This document shows positions 9,664 through 18,900 of a DNA stretch of 43,779 nucleotides, piece after piece (the first letter of the stretch is position 1; each line of letters begins with the position of its first letter). The stretch is from Flavobacteriaceae bacterium. GTDB taxonomy: Bacteria > Bacteroidota > Bacteroidia > Flavobacteriales > Flavobacteriaceae. Location: the NCBI GenBank assembly GCA_030726725.1, contig JANRDC010000027.1, forward strand, positions 96,751-140,529, in the 5' to 3' direction. The notes beneath the pieces were generated by a model. That model searched no databases and was not told where the DNA came from. It saw only the letters and a list, made by a program, of their open reading frames with translations. The translations under genes and the position numbers were made by a program.

Positions 9664-9969
9664 ATGAGCCAAAAAATTAGAATTAAACTTAAATCTTACG
9701 ACTACAACTTGGTTGACAAGTCAGCTGATAAGATCGTAAAAACTGTAAAGACTACAGGTGCTGTGGTAACTGGACCTATTCCTTTACCAACGAACAAAAA
9801 AATCTTTACTGTATTGCGTTCTCCACACGTAAATAAGAAATCAAGAGAGCAATTTGAGCTTTCTTCTTACAAGCGTTTGTTGGATATCTACAGCTCTTCT
9901 TCAAAAACCATCGATGCACTCATGAAACTTGAGTTGCCTTCTGGTGTTGAAGTAGAGATCAAAGTGTGA
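9664..9969 (+). CDS. rpsJ: 30S ribosomal protein S10
   Basis: S10 is a 30S head protein that also acts as NusE in transcription antitermination. The 101 residues start [18 protein letters not shown] and contain the conserved loop with [29 protein letters not shown]. It is joined to fusA by only 19 bases but separated from rplC by 141 structured bases that include a terminator. It therefore groups transcriptionally with the str genes and may be expressed at a different level from the rest of the S10 cluster. Confidence 0.98.
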   Translation: MSQKIRIKLKSYDYNLVDKSADKIVKTVKTTGAVVTGPIPLPTNKKIFTVLRSPHVNKKSREQFELSSYKRLLDIYSSSSKTIDALMKLELPSGVEVEIKV

Positions 9970-10110
9970 TCGCAAACAAATAGGGGATAATCCCTAAAAC
10001 ATGTCCTAAGCTTGCATGCAAGGGAAAAACGGAAAAAAAATAATTCAGGGTTGAATCGTTTTTTGACCCTGATTTTTTTAAATAGAGTAATTAATTAATA
10101 ATTAAATTTT
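9970..10110 (+). other. Structured intergenic leader between rpsJ and rplC
   Basis: Three foldable elements lie in this 141-base gap: TAGGG/CCCTA with a GATAAT loop (9981-9996), the 12-base palindrome CTTGCATGCAAG (10011-10022), and a terminator-like hairpin with a U-run (10045-10079). No TAnnTTTG promoter is visible before the rplC ATG. The arrangement resembles an attenuator-bearing ribosomal-protein leader. Which protein or RNA would control it is unknown; L3 or L4, encoded just downstream, are natural guesses. The final 31 bases (10080-10110) are almost pure A/T. Confidence 0.5.
10045..10079 (+). terminator. Intrinsic terminator or attenuator between rpsJ and rplC
   Basis: TCAGGGT (10045-10051) pairs with ACCCTGA (10066-10072) around a 14-base loop and is followed by seven T residues (10073-10079). 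The structure is a normal Rho-independent terminator, but it lies inside a co-directional ribosomal operon. It should either end the str transcript partly or be regulated. Confidence 0.65.
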
Positions 10111-10728
10111 ATGTCTGGGTTAATTGGAAAAAAGATCGGCATGACCAGCATCTTTGACGAGCAAGGGAAGAACATTCCTTGTACCGTTATTGAGACTGGC
10201 CCATGTGTCGTTACCCAAGTCAGAACCGAAGAGGTAGACGGGTACAGTGCCCTTCAGCTCGGTTTCGATGACAAAACAGAGAAACACGTCAACAAAGCGG
10301 CCGCTGGTCACTTTAAAAAGGCGGGTGTATCTGCGAAAAAGCAAGTCATTGAATTCAGAGATTTTGAAGGAAATTATCAACTAGGAGACACAATTGGTGT
10401 TGACTTATTTGTCGAAGGCGAGTTTGTCGATGTCATTGCGGATTCTAAAGGAAAAGGTTTTCAAGGTGTCGTGAAAAGACATGGATTTGCTGGGGTTGGT
10501 CAATCTACCCACGGACAGCACAACCGCCTAAGAGCGCCAGGTTCAATCGGTGCTTCTTCTTATCCTTCACGTGTATTTAAAGGTATGCGTATGGCTGGAA
10601 GAATGGGTGGAAAACAGGTAACTGTACAAAACCTATTGGTTTTGAAAGTGGTTCCTGAGAAAAACCTTTTAGTAGTTAAAGGATGTGTTCCAGGACACAA
10701 GAATGCTTACGTAAGGATCATAAAGTAA
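10111..10728 (+). CDS. rplC: 50S ribosomal protein L3
   Basis: L3 is an early-assembly 23S rRNA-binding protein whose loop reaches the peptidyl-transferase centre. The 205 residues begin [19 protein letters not shown]. The central extension contains [19 protein letters not shown], including the glutamine in GQH that PrmB methylates in bacteria having it, and [13 protein letters not shown] follows. Its stop overlaps the rplD ATG by one base (TAATG), which suggests coupled translation. It is the first gene after the structured gap and terminator. Confidence 0.98.
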   Translation: MSGLIGKKIGMTSIFDEQGKNIPCTVIETGPCVVTQVRTEEVDGYSALQLGFDDKTEKHVNKAAAGHFKKAGVSAKKQVIEFRDFEGNYQLGDTIGVDLFVEGEFVDVIADSKGKGFQGVVKRHGFAGVGQSTHGQHNRLRAPGSIGASSYPSRVFKGMRMAGRMGGKQVTVQNLLVLKVVPEKNLLVVKGCVPGHKNAYVRIIK

Positions 10729-11354
10729 TGAAAGTATCTGTTGTAGATTATACCGGTAAGGAAACAGGAAGAAAGGCAGACCTTTCTGACGCTGTTTTCG
10801 CTATTGAGCCAAACAATCACGCGCTTTATTTGGACGTGAAACAATATTTGGCTAACCAGAGACAAGGAACCCACAAAGCTAAAGAGCGCGGTGAAATTTC
10901 TGGAAGCACCCGAAAAATTAAAAAGCAAAAAGGTACTGGAACTGCTCGTGCAGGTAGCATTAAGTCTCCTGTGTTTAAAGGTGGTGGTCGTGTTTTTGGT
11001 CCTAGACCAAAGGATTACTCCTTTAAATTGAACAAAAACTTGAAGCGTTTGGCTAGAAAATCAGCCTTATCCTTGAAGTCTCAAGAGCAATCTATCATCG
11101 TTGTAGAAGATTTTAACTTCGAAGCTCCAAAGACCAAACAATTCATTGATGTGTTGAAGTCATTGGGTATTCAGGGGAAAAAATCCTTATTCGTGTTGGG
11201 TGATTCAAATAATAATGTATATTTGTCGTCACGCAATTTAGCCGAGTCTAGCGTTGTAACTAGTTCAGAATTAAGCACTTACAAAATATTAAACGCTCAA
11301 AGTTTAGTTATTTTTGAGAGCTCAATTGCTGGAATTGAATCTAATTTAATTTAA
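10728..11354 (+). CDS. rplD: 50S ribosomal protein L4
   Basis: L4 binds 23S rRNA near the exit tunnel; in E. coli it also represses its own S10 operon. I start at the ATG of 10728 ([12 protein letters not shown], 208 residues), which overlaps the rplC stop. An in-frame start 45 bases earlier would lie inside rplC and add non-homologous residues. The tunnel loop is visible as the glycine- and lysine-rich segment around [19 protein letters not shown]. The C-terminal half ends with [15 protein letters not shown]. Confidence 0.97.
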   Translation: MKVSVVDYTGKETGRKADLSDAVFAIEPNNHALYLDVKQYLANQRQGTHKAKERGEISGSTRKIKKQKGTGTARAGSIKSPVFKGGGRVFGPRPKDYSFKLNKNLKRLARKSALSLKSQEQSIIVVEDFNFEAPKTKQFIDVLKSLGIQGKKSLFVLGDSNNNVYLSSRNLAESSVVTSSELSTYKILNAQSLVIFESSIAGIESNLI

Positions 11355-11364
11355 TCAAGGGATC

Positions 11365-11655
11365 ATGAGTGTCATTATTAAACCCATCATCACGGAAAAA
11401 ATGACTGCCGATAGCGAGTTGTTTAATCGCTACGGTTTTATCGTGCATCCTAAGGCCAACAAGTTGCAAATCAAAGAAGCAGTTCAGGCTGCATACGGAG
11501 TTAATGTTACTGCAGTGCGCACCATGAATTATGGTCCTACACGCAGCACCAAGTACACCAAAACAGGTTTGCAACACGGTAAGGTCAGTGGATACAAGAA
11601 GGCGATTGTTGCCATTGCAGATGGGGAAACCATCGATTTTTATAACAATCTATAA
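11365..11655 (+). CDS. rplW: 50S ribosomal protein L23
   Basis: L23 lies at the exit-tunnel rim and docks trigger factor and SRP, whose protein Ffh is encoded later in this window. The 96 residues start MSVIIKPIITEKMT. The family-typical helix-strand region around GFIVHPKANKLQIKEAVQ and the extended loop with NYGPTRSTKYTKTG are both present. It sits 10 bases after rplD and 9 before rplB. An AAGGG run about 5 bases before the ATG is one of few Shine-Dalgarno-like sequences in the cluster. Confidence 0.97.
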   Translation: MSVIIKPIITEKMTADSELFNRYGFIVHPKANKLQIKEAVQAAYGVNVTAVRTMNYGPTRSTKYTKTGLQHGKVSGYKKAIVAIADGETIDFYNNL

Positions 11656-11664
11656 AGACCAACG

Positions 11665-12486
11665 ATGTCAGTTAGAAAATTAAAACCAATCACTCCTGGT
11701 CAGCGTTTTAGAGTAGTAAACGGATTTGACGCGATTACTACTGATAAGCCGGAAAAGAGCTTGCTCGAACCGATCAAAAGAACTGGAGGTAGAAACAGTC
11801 AAGGAAAAATGACCGTCCGCCAATTAGGTGGTGGTCACAAGAGAAAATATCGTGTGATTGACTTCAAACGCAACAAGCCTGAGGCTGCTGTGGTTACTTC
11901 AATCGAGTACGATCCAAACAGAACTGCATTTATTGCGCTTTTAACTTTTACCGATGGAGAGAAACGATATGTCGTTGCTCAAAACGGTTTGAAAGTGGGA
12001 CAATCCATCGAGTCTGGTGCACAAGCTGCTCCTGAGGTGGGTAATGCTATGCCTCTAAGTGCTATTCCATTAGGTACTATTATCTCTTGTATTGAGTTGC
12101 GTCCTGGACAAGGAGCAGTGATGGCTCGCTCTGCGGGTACATTTGCCCAGTTGATGGCACGTGACGGTAAGTTTGCCACAGTAAAGTTACCTTCTGGTGA
12201 AACCCGTATGGTTTTGGTGGATTGTATCGCAACTATTGGGGCGGTTTCTAACTCTGATCATCAGTTAATCGTTTCAGGTAAGGCTGGTCGAACCAGATGG
12301 TTGGGCAGAAGACCTCGCGTTCGTCCTGTGGTGATGAACCCAGTGGATCACCCGATGGGTGGTGGTGAAGGAAGAGCTTCCGGAGGTCACCCAAGGTCTA
12401 GAAAAGGTATTCCTGCTAAAGGATATAGAACTCGTTCTAAGACTAAGAGCACCAACAAGTACATCATCGAACGCAGAAAGAAATAA
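11665..12486 (+). CDS. rplB: 50S ribosomal protein L2
   Basis: L2 is a large-subunit core protein needed for subunit association and peptidyl transfer. The 273 residues begin [14 protein letters not shown]. They include the RNA-binding region with [20 protein letters not shown], and near the C-terminus the invariant [17 protein letters not shown] motif with the histidine important for activity. The length matches the family. It lies between rplW and rpsS with 9- and 10-base spacers. Confidence 0.98.
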   Translation: MSVRKLKPITPGQRFRVVNGFDAITTDKPEKSLLEPIKRTGGRNSQGKMTVRQLGGGHKRKYRVIDFKRNKPEAAVVTSIEYDPNRTAFIALLTFTDGEKRYVVAQNGLKVGQSIESGAQAAPEVGNAMPLSAIPLGTIISCIELRPGQGAVMARSAGTFAQLMARDGKFATVKLPSGETRMVLVDCIATIGAVSNSDHQLIVSGKAGRTRWLGRRPRVRPVVMNPVDHPMGGGEGRASGGHPRSRKGIPAKGYRTRSKTKSTNKYIIERRKK

Positions 12487-12496
12487 TTAAAGCGCT

Positions 12497-12775
12497 ATGG
12501 CACGTTCATTAAAAAAAGGGCCTTTTGTACACCACAGTTTGGTGAAGAAAGTCCAAGACAACATAGAGACAGGCAAAAAGACCGTGGTGAAAACCTGGTC
12601 TAGAGCCTCCATGATCACTCCAGATTTCGTTGGACAGACCATCGCAGTTCACAATGGGAAACAATTTGTTCCTGTTTATGTTACTGAGAACATGGTAGGA
12701 CACAAATTAGGAGAATTTTCACCCACTCGTTCCTTTAGGGGCCACGCTGGTGCTAAAAACAAAGGTAAAAAGTAA
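12497..12775 (+). CDS. rpsS: 30S ribosomal protein S19
   Basis: S19 forms a complex with S13 in the 30S head and contacts A- and P-site tRNA. The 92 residues start [15 protein letters not shown], match the family across the whole length and contain [14 protein letters not shown] and [15 protein letters not shown]. It is followed after 3 bases by rplV. No Shine-Dalgarno-like sequence precedes the ATG. Confidence 0.98.
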   Translation: MARSLKKGPFVHHSLVKKVQDNIETGKKTVVKTWSRASMITPDFVGQTIAVHNGKQFVPVYVTENMVGHKLGEFSPTRSFRGHAGAKNKGKK

Positions 12776-12778
12776 GCT

Positions 12779-13189
12779 ATGGGAGTTCGTAAAAAAGAAA
12801 TGGCTGAACGCATTAAGGCCGAGAAGAAAACTACAGCATTTGCCAAGCTAAATAATTGCCCTACTTCACCAAGAAAGATGAGGTTAGTAGCTGATTTGGT
12901 TCGCGGTAAAAAAGTAGAAGAGGCACTTGCCATCTTAAAGTTTAACACTAAAGAAGCTTCTAACCGAGTTGAAAAGCTACTTGTTTCTGCTATTGCCAAC
13001 TGGCAAGCTAAAAACGAGGATGCCAACATCGAGGATGCCTCTTTGTTCGTCAAAGAAATCCGAGTTGATGGTGGTGCAATGCTTAAGCGTTTAAGACCAG
13101 CTCCGCAAGGTAGAGCACACAGAATCAGAAAACGTTCCAACCATGTTACTTTGGTTTTGGGCGATTATAACAACATTCAAAGCGAGTAG
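12779..13189 (+). CDS. rplV: 50S ribosomal protein L22
   Basis: L22 lines the exit tunnel with a long beta-hairpin. The 136 residues start [17 protein letters not shown], a slightly extended N-terminus. The conserved [25 protein letters not shown] and the hairpin with [19 protein letters not shown] follow. An internal ATG at 12800 ([10 protein letters not shown]) could be an alternative start. The hairpin region, where macrolide-resistance changes occur in other species, looks unaltered. Confidence 0.96.
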   Translation: MGVRKKEMAERIKAEKKTTAFAKLNNCPTSPRKMRLVADLVRGKKVEEALAILKFNTKEASNRVEKLLVSAIANWQAKNEDANIEDASLFVKEIRVDGGAMLKRLRPAPQGRAHRIRKRSNHVTLVLGDYNNIQSE

Positions 13190-13195
13190 CGTACT

Positions 13196-13918
13196 ATGGG
13201 ACAGAAAACAAATCCAATTGGAAATCGTCTTGGTATCATCAGAGGTTGGGAGTCTAACTGGTATGGTGGTAACGATTACGGAGACAAATTAGCTGAGGAC
13301 GACAAAATCAGAAAATACGTTTTTGCACGTCTAGCTAAAGCGAGTGTTTCTCGTGTGATCATTGAGCGCACTTTGAAATTAGTCACCATCACAGTAACTA
13401 CTGCTCGTCCTGGAATTATCATCGGTAAAGGTGGTCAGGAAGTGGACAAGTTGAAAGAAGAGTTAAAGAAAATCACCGATAAGGAGATTCAATTGAACAT
13501 CTTCGAAATTAAAAGACCTGAGGTAGATGCCAACCTAGTTGCCGCTTCTATCGCCCGTCAAATCGAAAGCAGAATCTCTTACAGACGCGCCATTAAAATG
13601 GCCATTGCTGCCGCTATGAGAATGAATGCTGAAGGTATTAAAGTCATGATTTCTGGTCGTTTGAACGGAGCTGAAATGGCTCGTTCCGAATCATTTAAAG
13701 AAGGTCGTATTCCTTTGTCTACTTTTAGAGCAGACATCGATTACGCTTTGAACGAAGCACACACTACTTACGGACGTTTGGGTATCAAGGTGTGGATTAT
13801 GAAAGGTGAAGTTTACGGAAAGCGCGAGTTGTCTCCATTGGTCGGTATGGCCAAAGGTACAGCCAAGACTGCTGGTCCAGCAAACGACAACACTAAGAAA
13901 CCACGTCGTAGAAAGTAA
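13196..13918 (+). CDS. rpsC: 30S ribosomal protein S3
   Basis: S3 lies at the mRNA entry channel and contributes to helicase activity there. The 240 residues begin [20 protein letters not shown]. The type II KH domain carries the GxxG-type loop in [16 protein letters not shown], and the C-terminal domain has [12 protein letters not shown] and [16 protein letters not shown] basic tail (NTKKPRRRK) closes the protein. It starts 6 bases after the rplV stop. Confidence 0.98.
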   Translation: MGQKTNPIGNRLGIIRGWESNWYGGNDYGDKLAEDDKIRKYVFARLAKASVSRVIIERTLKLVTITVTTARPGIIIGKGGQEVDKLKEELKKITDKEIQLNIFEIKRPEVDANLVAASIARQIESRISYRRAIKMAIAAAMRMNAEGIKVMISGRLNGAEMARSESFKEGRIPLSTFRADIDYALNEAHTTYGRLGIKVWIMKGEVYGKRELSPLVGMAKGTAKTAGPANDNTKKPRRRK

Positions 13919-13938
13919 TATTTTAAAGAGAAAGTACC

Positions 13939-14358
13939 ATGTTACAACCAAAAAGAACGAAGTTCCGCAAGACGATGAAAGGCCGTATGAAGGGGATCTC
14001 TCAAAGAGGTCACCAGCTTTCCTACGGTATGTTTGGCATCAAGTCCATGGAGTCTGTTTTCATTACTTCGCGTCAAATTGAGGCAGCGCGTATCGCCGCT
14101 ACCCGTTATATGAAACGTCAAGGTCAGTTGTGGATTAAAATATTTCCAGACAAGCCTATTACCAAAAAACCATTGGAAGTACGTATGGGTAAAGGTAAAG
14201 GTGCTCCAGAATATTTTGTAGCTGTTGTTAAACCCGGAAGAATTCTCTTTGAGATTGCAGGTGTTGACCACGAAGTGGCTAAAGAAGCGCTAAGGCTAGC
14301 TGCACAAAAGCTACCTATGAAAACTAAGTTTGTCGTAGCCAGAGATTTTTCTGCCTAA
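13939..14358 (+). CDS. rplP: 50S ribosomal protein L16
   Basis: L16 helps position tRNA in the A and P sites and is a late assembly protein. Its 139 residues start [19 protein letters not shown] and contain the arginine-rich loop around [35 protein letters not shown]. The usual length is 136-144. It starts 20 bases after rpsC, and an A/G-rich run (aaagagaaag) lies upstream of the ATG. Confidence 0.98.
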   Translation: MLQPKRTKFRKTMKGRMKGISQRGHQLSYGMFGIKSMESVFITSRQIEAARIAATRYMKRQGQLWIKIFPDKPITKKPLEVRMGKGKGAPEYFVAVVKPGRILFEIAGVDHEVAKEALRLAAQKLPMKTKFVVARDFSA

Positions 14359-14376
14359 TTGTTAAAGACGAGAAAG

Positions 14377-14568
14377 ATGAAACAGTCAGAAGTTAAAGAA
14401 TTATCCGCTGAGGCGCTACAAGCTAAATTGGTTGAGACCAAGAAACAATACGCGGACATGAAACTTGCCCATGCGGTTACTCCCCTTGAGAATCCGCTTG
14501 AATTGAGAAAAGTGAGAAAATCTGTGGCTAGATTGGCCACTGAGTTAACTAAAAGGGATCACCAATAA
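14377..14568 (+). CDS. rpmC: 50S ribosomal protein L29
   Basis: L29 is a small two-helix protein beside L23 at the tunnel exit. I choose the ATG at 14377 ([18 protein letters not shown], 63 residues). The in-frame TTG at 14359 would abut the rplP stop and add six residues absent from homologues. Both helices are visible, the second with [19 protein letters not shown]. It is followed after 13 bases by rpsQ. Confidence 0.95.
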   Translation: MKQSEVKELSAEALQAKLVETKKQYADMKLAHAVTPLENPLELRKVRKSVARLATELTKRDHQ

Positions 14569-14581
14569 TTGGTTCTGCTTT

Positions 14582-14839
14582 ATGGAAAATAGAAATTTAA
14601 GAAAAGAAAGAATCGGTGTGGTAACCAGCAACAAAATGGAGAAATCTATTGTTGTTTCTGAAGTAACACGTGTGAAACACCCTATGTACGGTAAGTTCGT
14701 ATTGAAAACTAAAAAGTACGTAGCCCACGACGAAAAAAATGACTGCAACATTGGTGATACCGTGAAGATCATGGAAACCCGTCCTTTGAGTAAGACCAAG
14801 TGCTGGAGATTAGTGGAAATCATTGAAAGAGCTAAATAA
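14582..14839 (+). CDS. rpsQ: 30S ribosomal protein S17
   Basis: S17 is an OB-fold protein that stabilises the 5' domain of 16S rRNA. The 85 residues start [19 protein letters not shown] and contain the conserved [13 protein letters not shown] and [20 protein letters not shown] segments. It is two bases upstream of rplN, whose ATG follows the stop almost directly, so re-initiating ribosomes probably translate both. Confidence 0.97.
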   Translation: MENRNLRKERIGVVTSNKMEKSIVVSEVTRVKHPMYGKFVLKTKKYVAHDEKNDCNIGDTVKIMETRPLSKTKCWRLVEIIERAK

Positions 14840-14841
14840 TT

Positions 14842-15210
14842 ATGTTACAGCAAGAATCAAGATTAAAAGTAGCAGACAACACCGGAGCCAAAGAAGTTTT
14901 GACGATCCGTGTGCTTGGAGGAACCAAAAGAAGGTATGCTTCTGTTGGCGATAAAATTGTAGTCACTGTTAAGGAGGCAACTCCTAATGGTTCTGTAAAG
15001 AAAGGTTCTGTTTCTACTGCAGTAGTAGTAAGAACCACTAAAGAAGTCCGCAGAGCTGACGGTTCATATATCCGTTTTGACGATAACGCTTGTGTGTTGT
15101 TGAATCAAGCGGGTGAAATGCGCGGTACTCGCGTGTTTGGACCAGTTGCCAGAGAGTTGCGCGACAAACAGTTTATGAAGATCGTATCACTAGCCCCTGA
15201 GGTGCTTTAA
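14842..15210 (+). CDS. rplN: 50S ribosomal protein L14
   Basis: L14 lies at the subunit interface and is the docking site of the silencing factor RsfS. The 122 residues start [18 protein letters not shown], the near-universal L14 opening, and end with [20 protein letters not shown]. Length and sequence are fully typical. It lies 2 bases after rpsQ and 10 before rplX. Confidence 0.98.
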   Translation: MLQQESRLKVADNTGAKEVLTIRVLGGTKRRYASVGDKIVVTVKEATPNGSVKKGSVSTAVVVRTTKEVRRADGSYIRFDDNACVLLNQAGEMRGTRVFGPVARELRDKQFMKIVSLAPEVL

Positions 15211-15220
15211 ATTATAGACC

Positions 15221-15535
15221 ATGGTAAAGTGTAAAATCAAAGTTGGAGATTTAGTACGTGTGATTGCTGGGGACCATGTTGGTGCAGAAGGTAAAGTGCG
15301 TTCTATTGATCTAAAGAAAACAAGAGCGATTGTTGAAGGAACCAATATGGTTTCTAAACACCAAAAGCCCAGTGCAAAAAATCCTCAAGGAGGAATTGTT
15401 CAAAAGGAGGCACCCATCCACCTTTCTAACCTTTCATTGATCGACGCTAAGTCTGGCGCTGCCACACGTGTTGGATATGAAGTACGCGATGGAAAGAAAG
15501 TACGTGTTTCTAGAAAATCTAATGAAGTTATTTAG
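15221..15535 (+). CDS. rplX: 50S ribosomal protein L24
   Basis: L24 initiates large-subunit assembly. Its KOW motif is visible near the N-terminus ([19 protein letters not shown]), followed by the family's [11 protein letters not shown] loop. The 104 residues match the usual 100-105. The ATG at 15221 follows an A/T-rich spacer, and the stop is two bases from the rplE ATG. Confidence 0.97.
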   Translation: MVKCKIKVGDLVRVIAGDHVGAEGKVRSIDLKKTRAIVEGTNMVSKHQKPSAKNPQGGIVQKEAPIHLSNLSLIDAKSGAATRVGYEVRDGKKVRVSRKSNEVI

Positions 15536-15537
15536 TT

Positions 15538-16089
15538 ATGGCCTACGTACCCAGATTAAAACAGGAATATGCAACCCGCGTGATTAAATCACTGCAGGAG
15601 GAGTTCGGTTACAAAAATGTAATGCAAGTTCCTAAATTGCAAAAAATTGTAGTGAGCCGTGGTGTTGGAGCTGCAGTTTCAGACAAGAAACTCGTAGATC
15701 AAGCTGTAGCTGAGTTGACTTTGATCACCGGACAAAAAGCTATTGCTACCATTTCTAAAAAAGACGTCGCTACGTTCAAATTGAGAAAAGGTATGCCCAT
15801 CGGCGCTAAAGTAACCCTTAGAGGTGAGCGTATGTATGAGTTTTTAGATCGTTTGATCACTTCTGCATTGCCACGTGTTCGCGATTTCCAAGGCATTCGC
15901 GCTACTGGTTTTGACGGTAGAGGAAACTATAACCTAGGGATTACAGAACAAATCATTTTCCCTGAAATCGATATCGATAAAATCAGCAGAATCAACGGTA
16001 TGGACATCACATTTGTCACTACTGCTGAAACCGATAAAGAAGCACAATCTTTGTTAAGCGAACTAGGTCTACCTTTTAAAAAGAACTAA
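15538..16089 (+). CDS. rplE: 50S ribosomal protein L5
   Basis: L5 binds 5S rRNA and contacts P-site tRNA and S13. The 183 residues start [15 protein letters not shown] and carry the conserved [33 protein letters not shown] and [14 protein letters not shown] segments, abridged here. It is two bases downstream of rplX and two upstream of rpsN, the tightest stretch of the spc region. Confidence 0.98.
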   Translation: MAYVPRLKQEYATRVIKSLQEEFGYKNVMQVPKLQKIVVSRGVGAAVSDKKLVDQAVAELTLITGQKAIATISKKDVATFKLRKGMPIGAKVTLRGERMYEFLDRLITSALPRVRDFQGIRATGFDGRGNYNLGITEQIIFPEIDIDKISRINGMDITFVTTAETDKEAQSLLSELGLPFKKN

Positions 16090-16091
16090 TT

Positions 16092-16361
16092 ATGGCTAAA
16101 GAATCAATGAAGGCCCGTGAGGTTAAAAGAGCTAAAACGGTAGCCAAATACGCAGAAAAACGCAAAGCGCTTAAAGAGGCTGGGGATTATGAAGCCCTAC
16201 AAAAACTGCCTAAAGATGCTTCTCCTGTACGCATGCACAACCGTTGCAAGCTAACAGGTAGACCAAGAGGATACATGAGAACCTTTGGTATTTCAAGGGT
16301 TTTATTCAGAGAAATGGCCAATCAGGGATTGATCCCAGGTGTTAAAAAAGCCAGCTGGTAA
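16092..16361 (+). CDS. rpsN: 30S ribosomal protein S14 (long, zinc-free type)
   Basis: S14 is a late-binding 30S head protein. The 89-residue length and single cysteine (in [15 protein letters not shown]) identify the long C-minus form; the short zinc-binding form has two CxxC pairs. It starts [13 protein letters not shown] and ends PGVKKASW. Use of the zinc-independent paralogue as the operon copy agrees with the zinc-free L36 and S4 in this window. Confidence 0.97.
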   Translation: MAKESMKAREVKRAKTVAKYAEKRKALKEAGDYEALQKLPKDASPVRMHNRCKLTGRPRGYMRTFGISRVLFREMANQGLIPGVKKASW

Positions 16362-16379
16362 TTAAATAAGTCAATAAAG

Positions 16380-16778
16380 ATGGTTACAGATCCAATCGCA
16401 GATTATTTAACAAGAATTAGAAACGCCAACAGTGCTGGTCACCGCGTGGTTGAAATTCCTGCTTCTAATCTTAAAAAAGAAATGACCAAGATTTTGTTCG
16501 ATCAGGGCTATATCTTGAGCTACAAATTTGAAGATGACGCGCTTCAAGGCACTATTAAGATCGCATTAAAGTACGATCAAGTGACCAAAGAACCTGTGAT
16601 CAAAAAATTGGAGCGTATCAGCAAACCTGGTTTAAGAAAATATGCTGGTTCTCCTGAACTTCCACGTGTTCTCAACGGTTTGGGAATTGCTATAGTGTCT
16701 ACCTCACATGGTGTGATGACTTCTAAGCAAGCCAAAAAAGAGAATGTAGGTGGCGAAGTATTGTGTTACGTTTATTAA
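16380..16778 (+). CDS. rpsH: 30S ribosomal protein S8
   Basis: S8 organises the central domain of 16S rRNA. In E. coli it represses the spc operon by binding near the L5 start. The 132 residues start [21 protein letters not shown] and end with the conserved [19 protein letters not shown]. The 18-base spacer from rpsN and the 2-base rplX-rplE spacer leave little room for an E. coli-style S8 target between genes. Confidence 0.98.
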   Translation: MVTDPIADYLTRIRNANSAGHRVVEIPASNLKKEMTKILFDQGYILSYKFEDDALQGTIKIALKYDQVTKEPVIKKLERISKPGLRKYAGSPELPRVLNGLGIAIVSTSHGVMTSKQAKKENVGGEVLCYVY

Positions 16779-16796
16779 TATTTTAAAGAGCATACC

Positions 16797-17339
16797 ATGT
16801 CTAGAATAGGTAATAACCCAGTAGCCATTCCTCAGGGAGTGACCGTGGAGATCAAGGAAAACTTGATGGAAGTCAAAGGCAAATTAGGCACTTTGGTCCA
16901 AGAATTTTCTGGTGTTTCCATCGCGGTTAACGAAGGAAGTGTTTGGGTGACCAGACCATCAGATTCTATTGAGCATAAAGCCAAACACGGTCTATACCGT
17001 TCATTGGTTTCCAATATGATCAAAGGAGTATCTGAAGGTTGGACTAAAAAATTAGAATTAGTAGGTGTTGGTTATCGCGCCAGCAACCAAGGTCAGCGTT
17101 TGGACTTGGCTTTAGGGTTTTCTCACAACATCGTCTTGGACATCGCTCCAGAGGTTAAAGTAGAGACTACTTCAGAGAAAGGTCAAAACCCAATCATCAC
17201 CCTTACTTCTTTTGACAAGCAGTTAGTAGGTCAAGTAGCAGCTAAGATTAGATCTTTCCGCAAGCCTGAGCCGTACAAAGGAAAAGGAGTTAAGTTCGTC
17301 GGAGAGCAATTGAGAAGAAAAGCAGGTAAATCCGCTTAA
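16797..17339 (+). CDS. rplF: 50S ribosomal protein L6
   Basis: L6 lies near the factor-binding stalk base. The 180 residues form two related domains (about 1-80 and 82-180). The C-terminal one holds [21 protein letters not shown] and the [12 protein letters not shown] signature. It starts [19 protein letters not shown], 18 bases after rpsH, behind an aaagagcat purine run similar to that before rplP. Confidence 0.98.
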   Translation: MSRIGNNPVAIPQGVTVEIKENLMEVKGKLGTLVQEFSGVSIAVNEGSVWVTRPSDSIEHKAKHGLYRSLVSNMIKGVSEGWTKKLELVGVGYRASNQGQRLDLALGFSHNIVLDIAPEVKVETTSEKGQNPIITLTSFDKQLVGQVAAKIRSFRKPEPYKGKGVKFVGEQLRRKAGKSA

Positions 17340-17349
17340 TAATAGCATT

Positions 17350-17706
17350 ATGAAATTATCTAAAACAGAAAAGAGACAACGCATTCACAAAAGAATCAGA
17401 AAGATTTCTTTTGGTACTGCCTCTGCCCCTAGATTGGCGGTTTTCCGTTCCAACAAGGAGATTTACGCACAATTGATCGATGATACCCAAGGGGTAACAT
17501 TGGCCTCAGCATCTTCTATGGATAAAGAAATTAGTGCCGTTAAAGGAACTAAAATTGAAATCGCTGCTGCCGTAGGAAAGTCTATCGCAGAAAAAGCTAA
17601 GTCGCTGAAAATTGAGACAGCTGCTTTTGATCGCGGTGGTTTCTTGTATCACGGAAGAGTTAAATCATTGGCTGACGGAGCTCGCGAAGCAGGTCTAAAA
17701 TTCTAA
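17350..17706 (+). CDS. rplR: 50S ribosomal protein L18
   Basis: L18 binds 5S rRNA with L5. The 118 residues start with a basic segment, [18 protein letters not shown], followed by the conserved [19 protein letters not shown] and C-terminal [26 protein letters not shown], the latter quoted only in part elsewhere. Length matches the family. It lies 10 bases after rplF and 6 before rpsE. Confidence 0.97.
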   Translation: MKLSKTEKRQRIHKRIRKISFGTASAPRLAVFRSNKEIYAQLIDDTQGVTLASASSMDKEISAVKGTKIEIAAAVGKSIAEKAKSLKIETAAFDRGGFLYHGRVKSLADGAREAGLKF

Positions 17707-17712
17707 GAAGTT

Positions 17713-18237
17713 ATGCAACAAAAATCAGTGAATATGGAAGGCATTAAGCCTGCAGGATTGGAATTAAAAGACCGTTTGGTTGGCGTTCAACGTGTGACTA
17801 AGGTGACTAAAGGTGGTCGTGCATTTGGTTTCTCCGCTATTGTTGTAGTTGGTGATGAGCACGGTGTCGTAGGTCATGGACTTGGAAAGTCTAATGAAGT
17901 TGCTTCTGCAATTGCAAAAGCAATTGAGGACGCCAAAAAGAATTTAGTTAAGATTCCGATCAATCACGGAACGTTACCACACGAGCAAAAAGGTAAATTC
18001 GGAGGTGCTCGTGTATTCATTAAGCCAGCATCACACGGTACTGGAGTAATTGCAGGGGGCGCGGTTCGTATTGTTTTAGAAGCAGTTGGTGTACACGATG
18101 TATTGTCAAAGTCTCAAGGTTCTTCTAACCCACACAACGTGGTTAAAGCTACTTTTGATGCTTTGTTGCAATTGAGAGATGCAAAAACTGTGGCTTCTCA
18201 AAGAGGAGTTTCTTTAGAAAAAGTATTTAAAGGATAA
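17713..18237 (+). CDS. rpsE: 30S ribosomal protein S5
   Basis: S5 helps decoding fidelity and lies at the mRNA entry. The 174 residues contain the double-stranded-RNA-binding-like N-terminal domain ([18 protein letters not shown]) and the C-terminal domain with [20 protein letters not shown]. The N-terminus [19 protein letters not shown] is short; the internal ATG at 17734 (MEGIKPAG) is another possible start. The final Lys-Gly-stop codons also form an AAGGA run before rpmD. Confidence 0.97.
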   Translation: MQQKSVNMEGIKPAGLELKDRLVGVQRVTKVTKGGRAFGFSAIVVVGDEHGVVGHGLGKSNEVASAIAKAIEDAKKNLVKIPINHGTLPHEQKGKFGGARVFIKPASHGTGVIAGGAVRIVLEAVGVHDVLSKSQGSSNPHNVVKATFDALLQLRDAKTVASQRGVSLEKVFKG

Positions 18238-18241
18238 TCAG

Positions 18242-18421
18242 ATGGGAAAAATCAGCGTTAAACAAGTTAAAAGTGCCATTAAAAAGCCTGAAGTTCAAAA
18301 AAGAACTTTGGAGGCGCTTGGTTTAAGAAAATTGAATCAAGTTGTCGTGCATGAAGCTACCCCTTCTGTATTGGGTATGATCGCTAAAGTGAATCACTTA
18401 GTTTCCACTCAGGAAGCTTAA
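18242..18421 (+). CDS. rpmD: 50S ribosomal protein L30
   Basis: This 59-residue large-subunit protein starts MGKISVKQVKSAIKKPEVQK and contains the family's TLEALGLRKLNQVVVHEATP segment followed by VLGMIAKVNHLVSTQEA. The ATG is four bases after the rpsE stop, with AAGGA seven bases upstream giving a fair Shine-Dalgarno site that overlaps the rpsE end. The position between rpsE and rplO is the conserved one for L30. Confidence 0.96.
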   Translation: MGKISVKQVKSAIKKPEVQKRTLEALGLRKLNQVVVHEATPSVLGMIAKVNHLVSTQEA

Positions 18422-18437
18422 TTTAAATAAATAGACA

Positions 18438-18890
18438 ATGAACTTAAGTAATTTAAAGCCTGCCGAAGGTGCCACCCACAGAGAGGGTAAGGTAGTAGGT
18501 AGAGGTCAAGGATCTGGTAAAGGGGGCACGTCTACCCGAGGCCACAAAGGAGCTAAATCCAGATCTGGGTATTCCAAGAAAATTGGATTTGAAGGAGGTC
18601 AAATGCCTTTGCAAAGACGTGTACCTAAGTTTGGTTTTAAAAACATCAACAGAAAAGAGTACGCAGGAATTAACTTAGACCGTTTACAAGATTTAGTGGA
18701 CAGAGGTTTGGCTAAAGACGTCATTACATTTGATGTTTTGGTGGAGAACAGATTGGCTGGTAAATCTGAATTGGTTAAGATTTTAGGAGGTGGTCAATTG
18801 ACTGCTAAACTTCAAGTTTCTGCACATAAGTTTACGGCAACTGCTAAAGCGGCTATTGAGGCTGCTGGTGGAGAGGCAATCAGCTTGTAA
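18438..18890 (+). CDS. rplO: 50S ribosomal protein L15
   Basis: L15 is a late assembly protein with a glycine-rich, unstructured N-terminal arm. The 150 residues start MNLSNLKPAEGATHREGKV. The arm GRGQGSGKGGTSTRGHKGAK and the following EGGQMPLQRRVPKFGF are diagnostic, and the globular C-terminus ends AAGGEAISL. It lies 16 bases after rpmD and 10 before secY. Confidence 0.98.
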   Translation: MNLSNLKPAEGATHREGKVVGRGQGSGKGGTSTRGHKGAKSRSGYSKKIGFEGGQMPLQRRVPKFGFKNINRKEYAGINLDRLQDLVDRGLAKDVITFDVLVENRLAGKSELVKILGGGQLTAKLQVSAHKFTATAKAAIEAAGGEAISL

Positions 18891-18900
18891 GATATAGTCC

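Noticed and set aside
12676-13140. 154-codon open frame antisense to rpsS and rplV
   Set aside because: It covers two intact ribosomal genes and has no recognisable motif.
14359-14376. TTG start for rpmC abutting rplP
   Set aside because: The ATG at 14377 gives the standard L29 N-terminus and has a purine run upstream.
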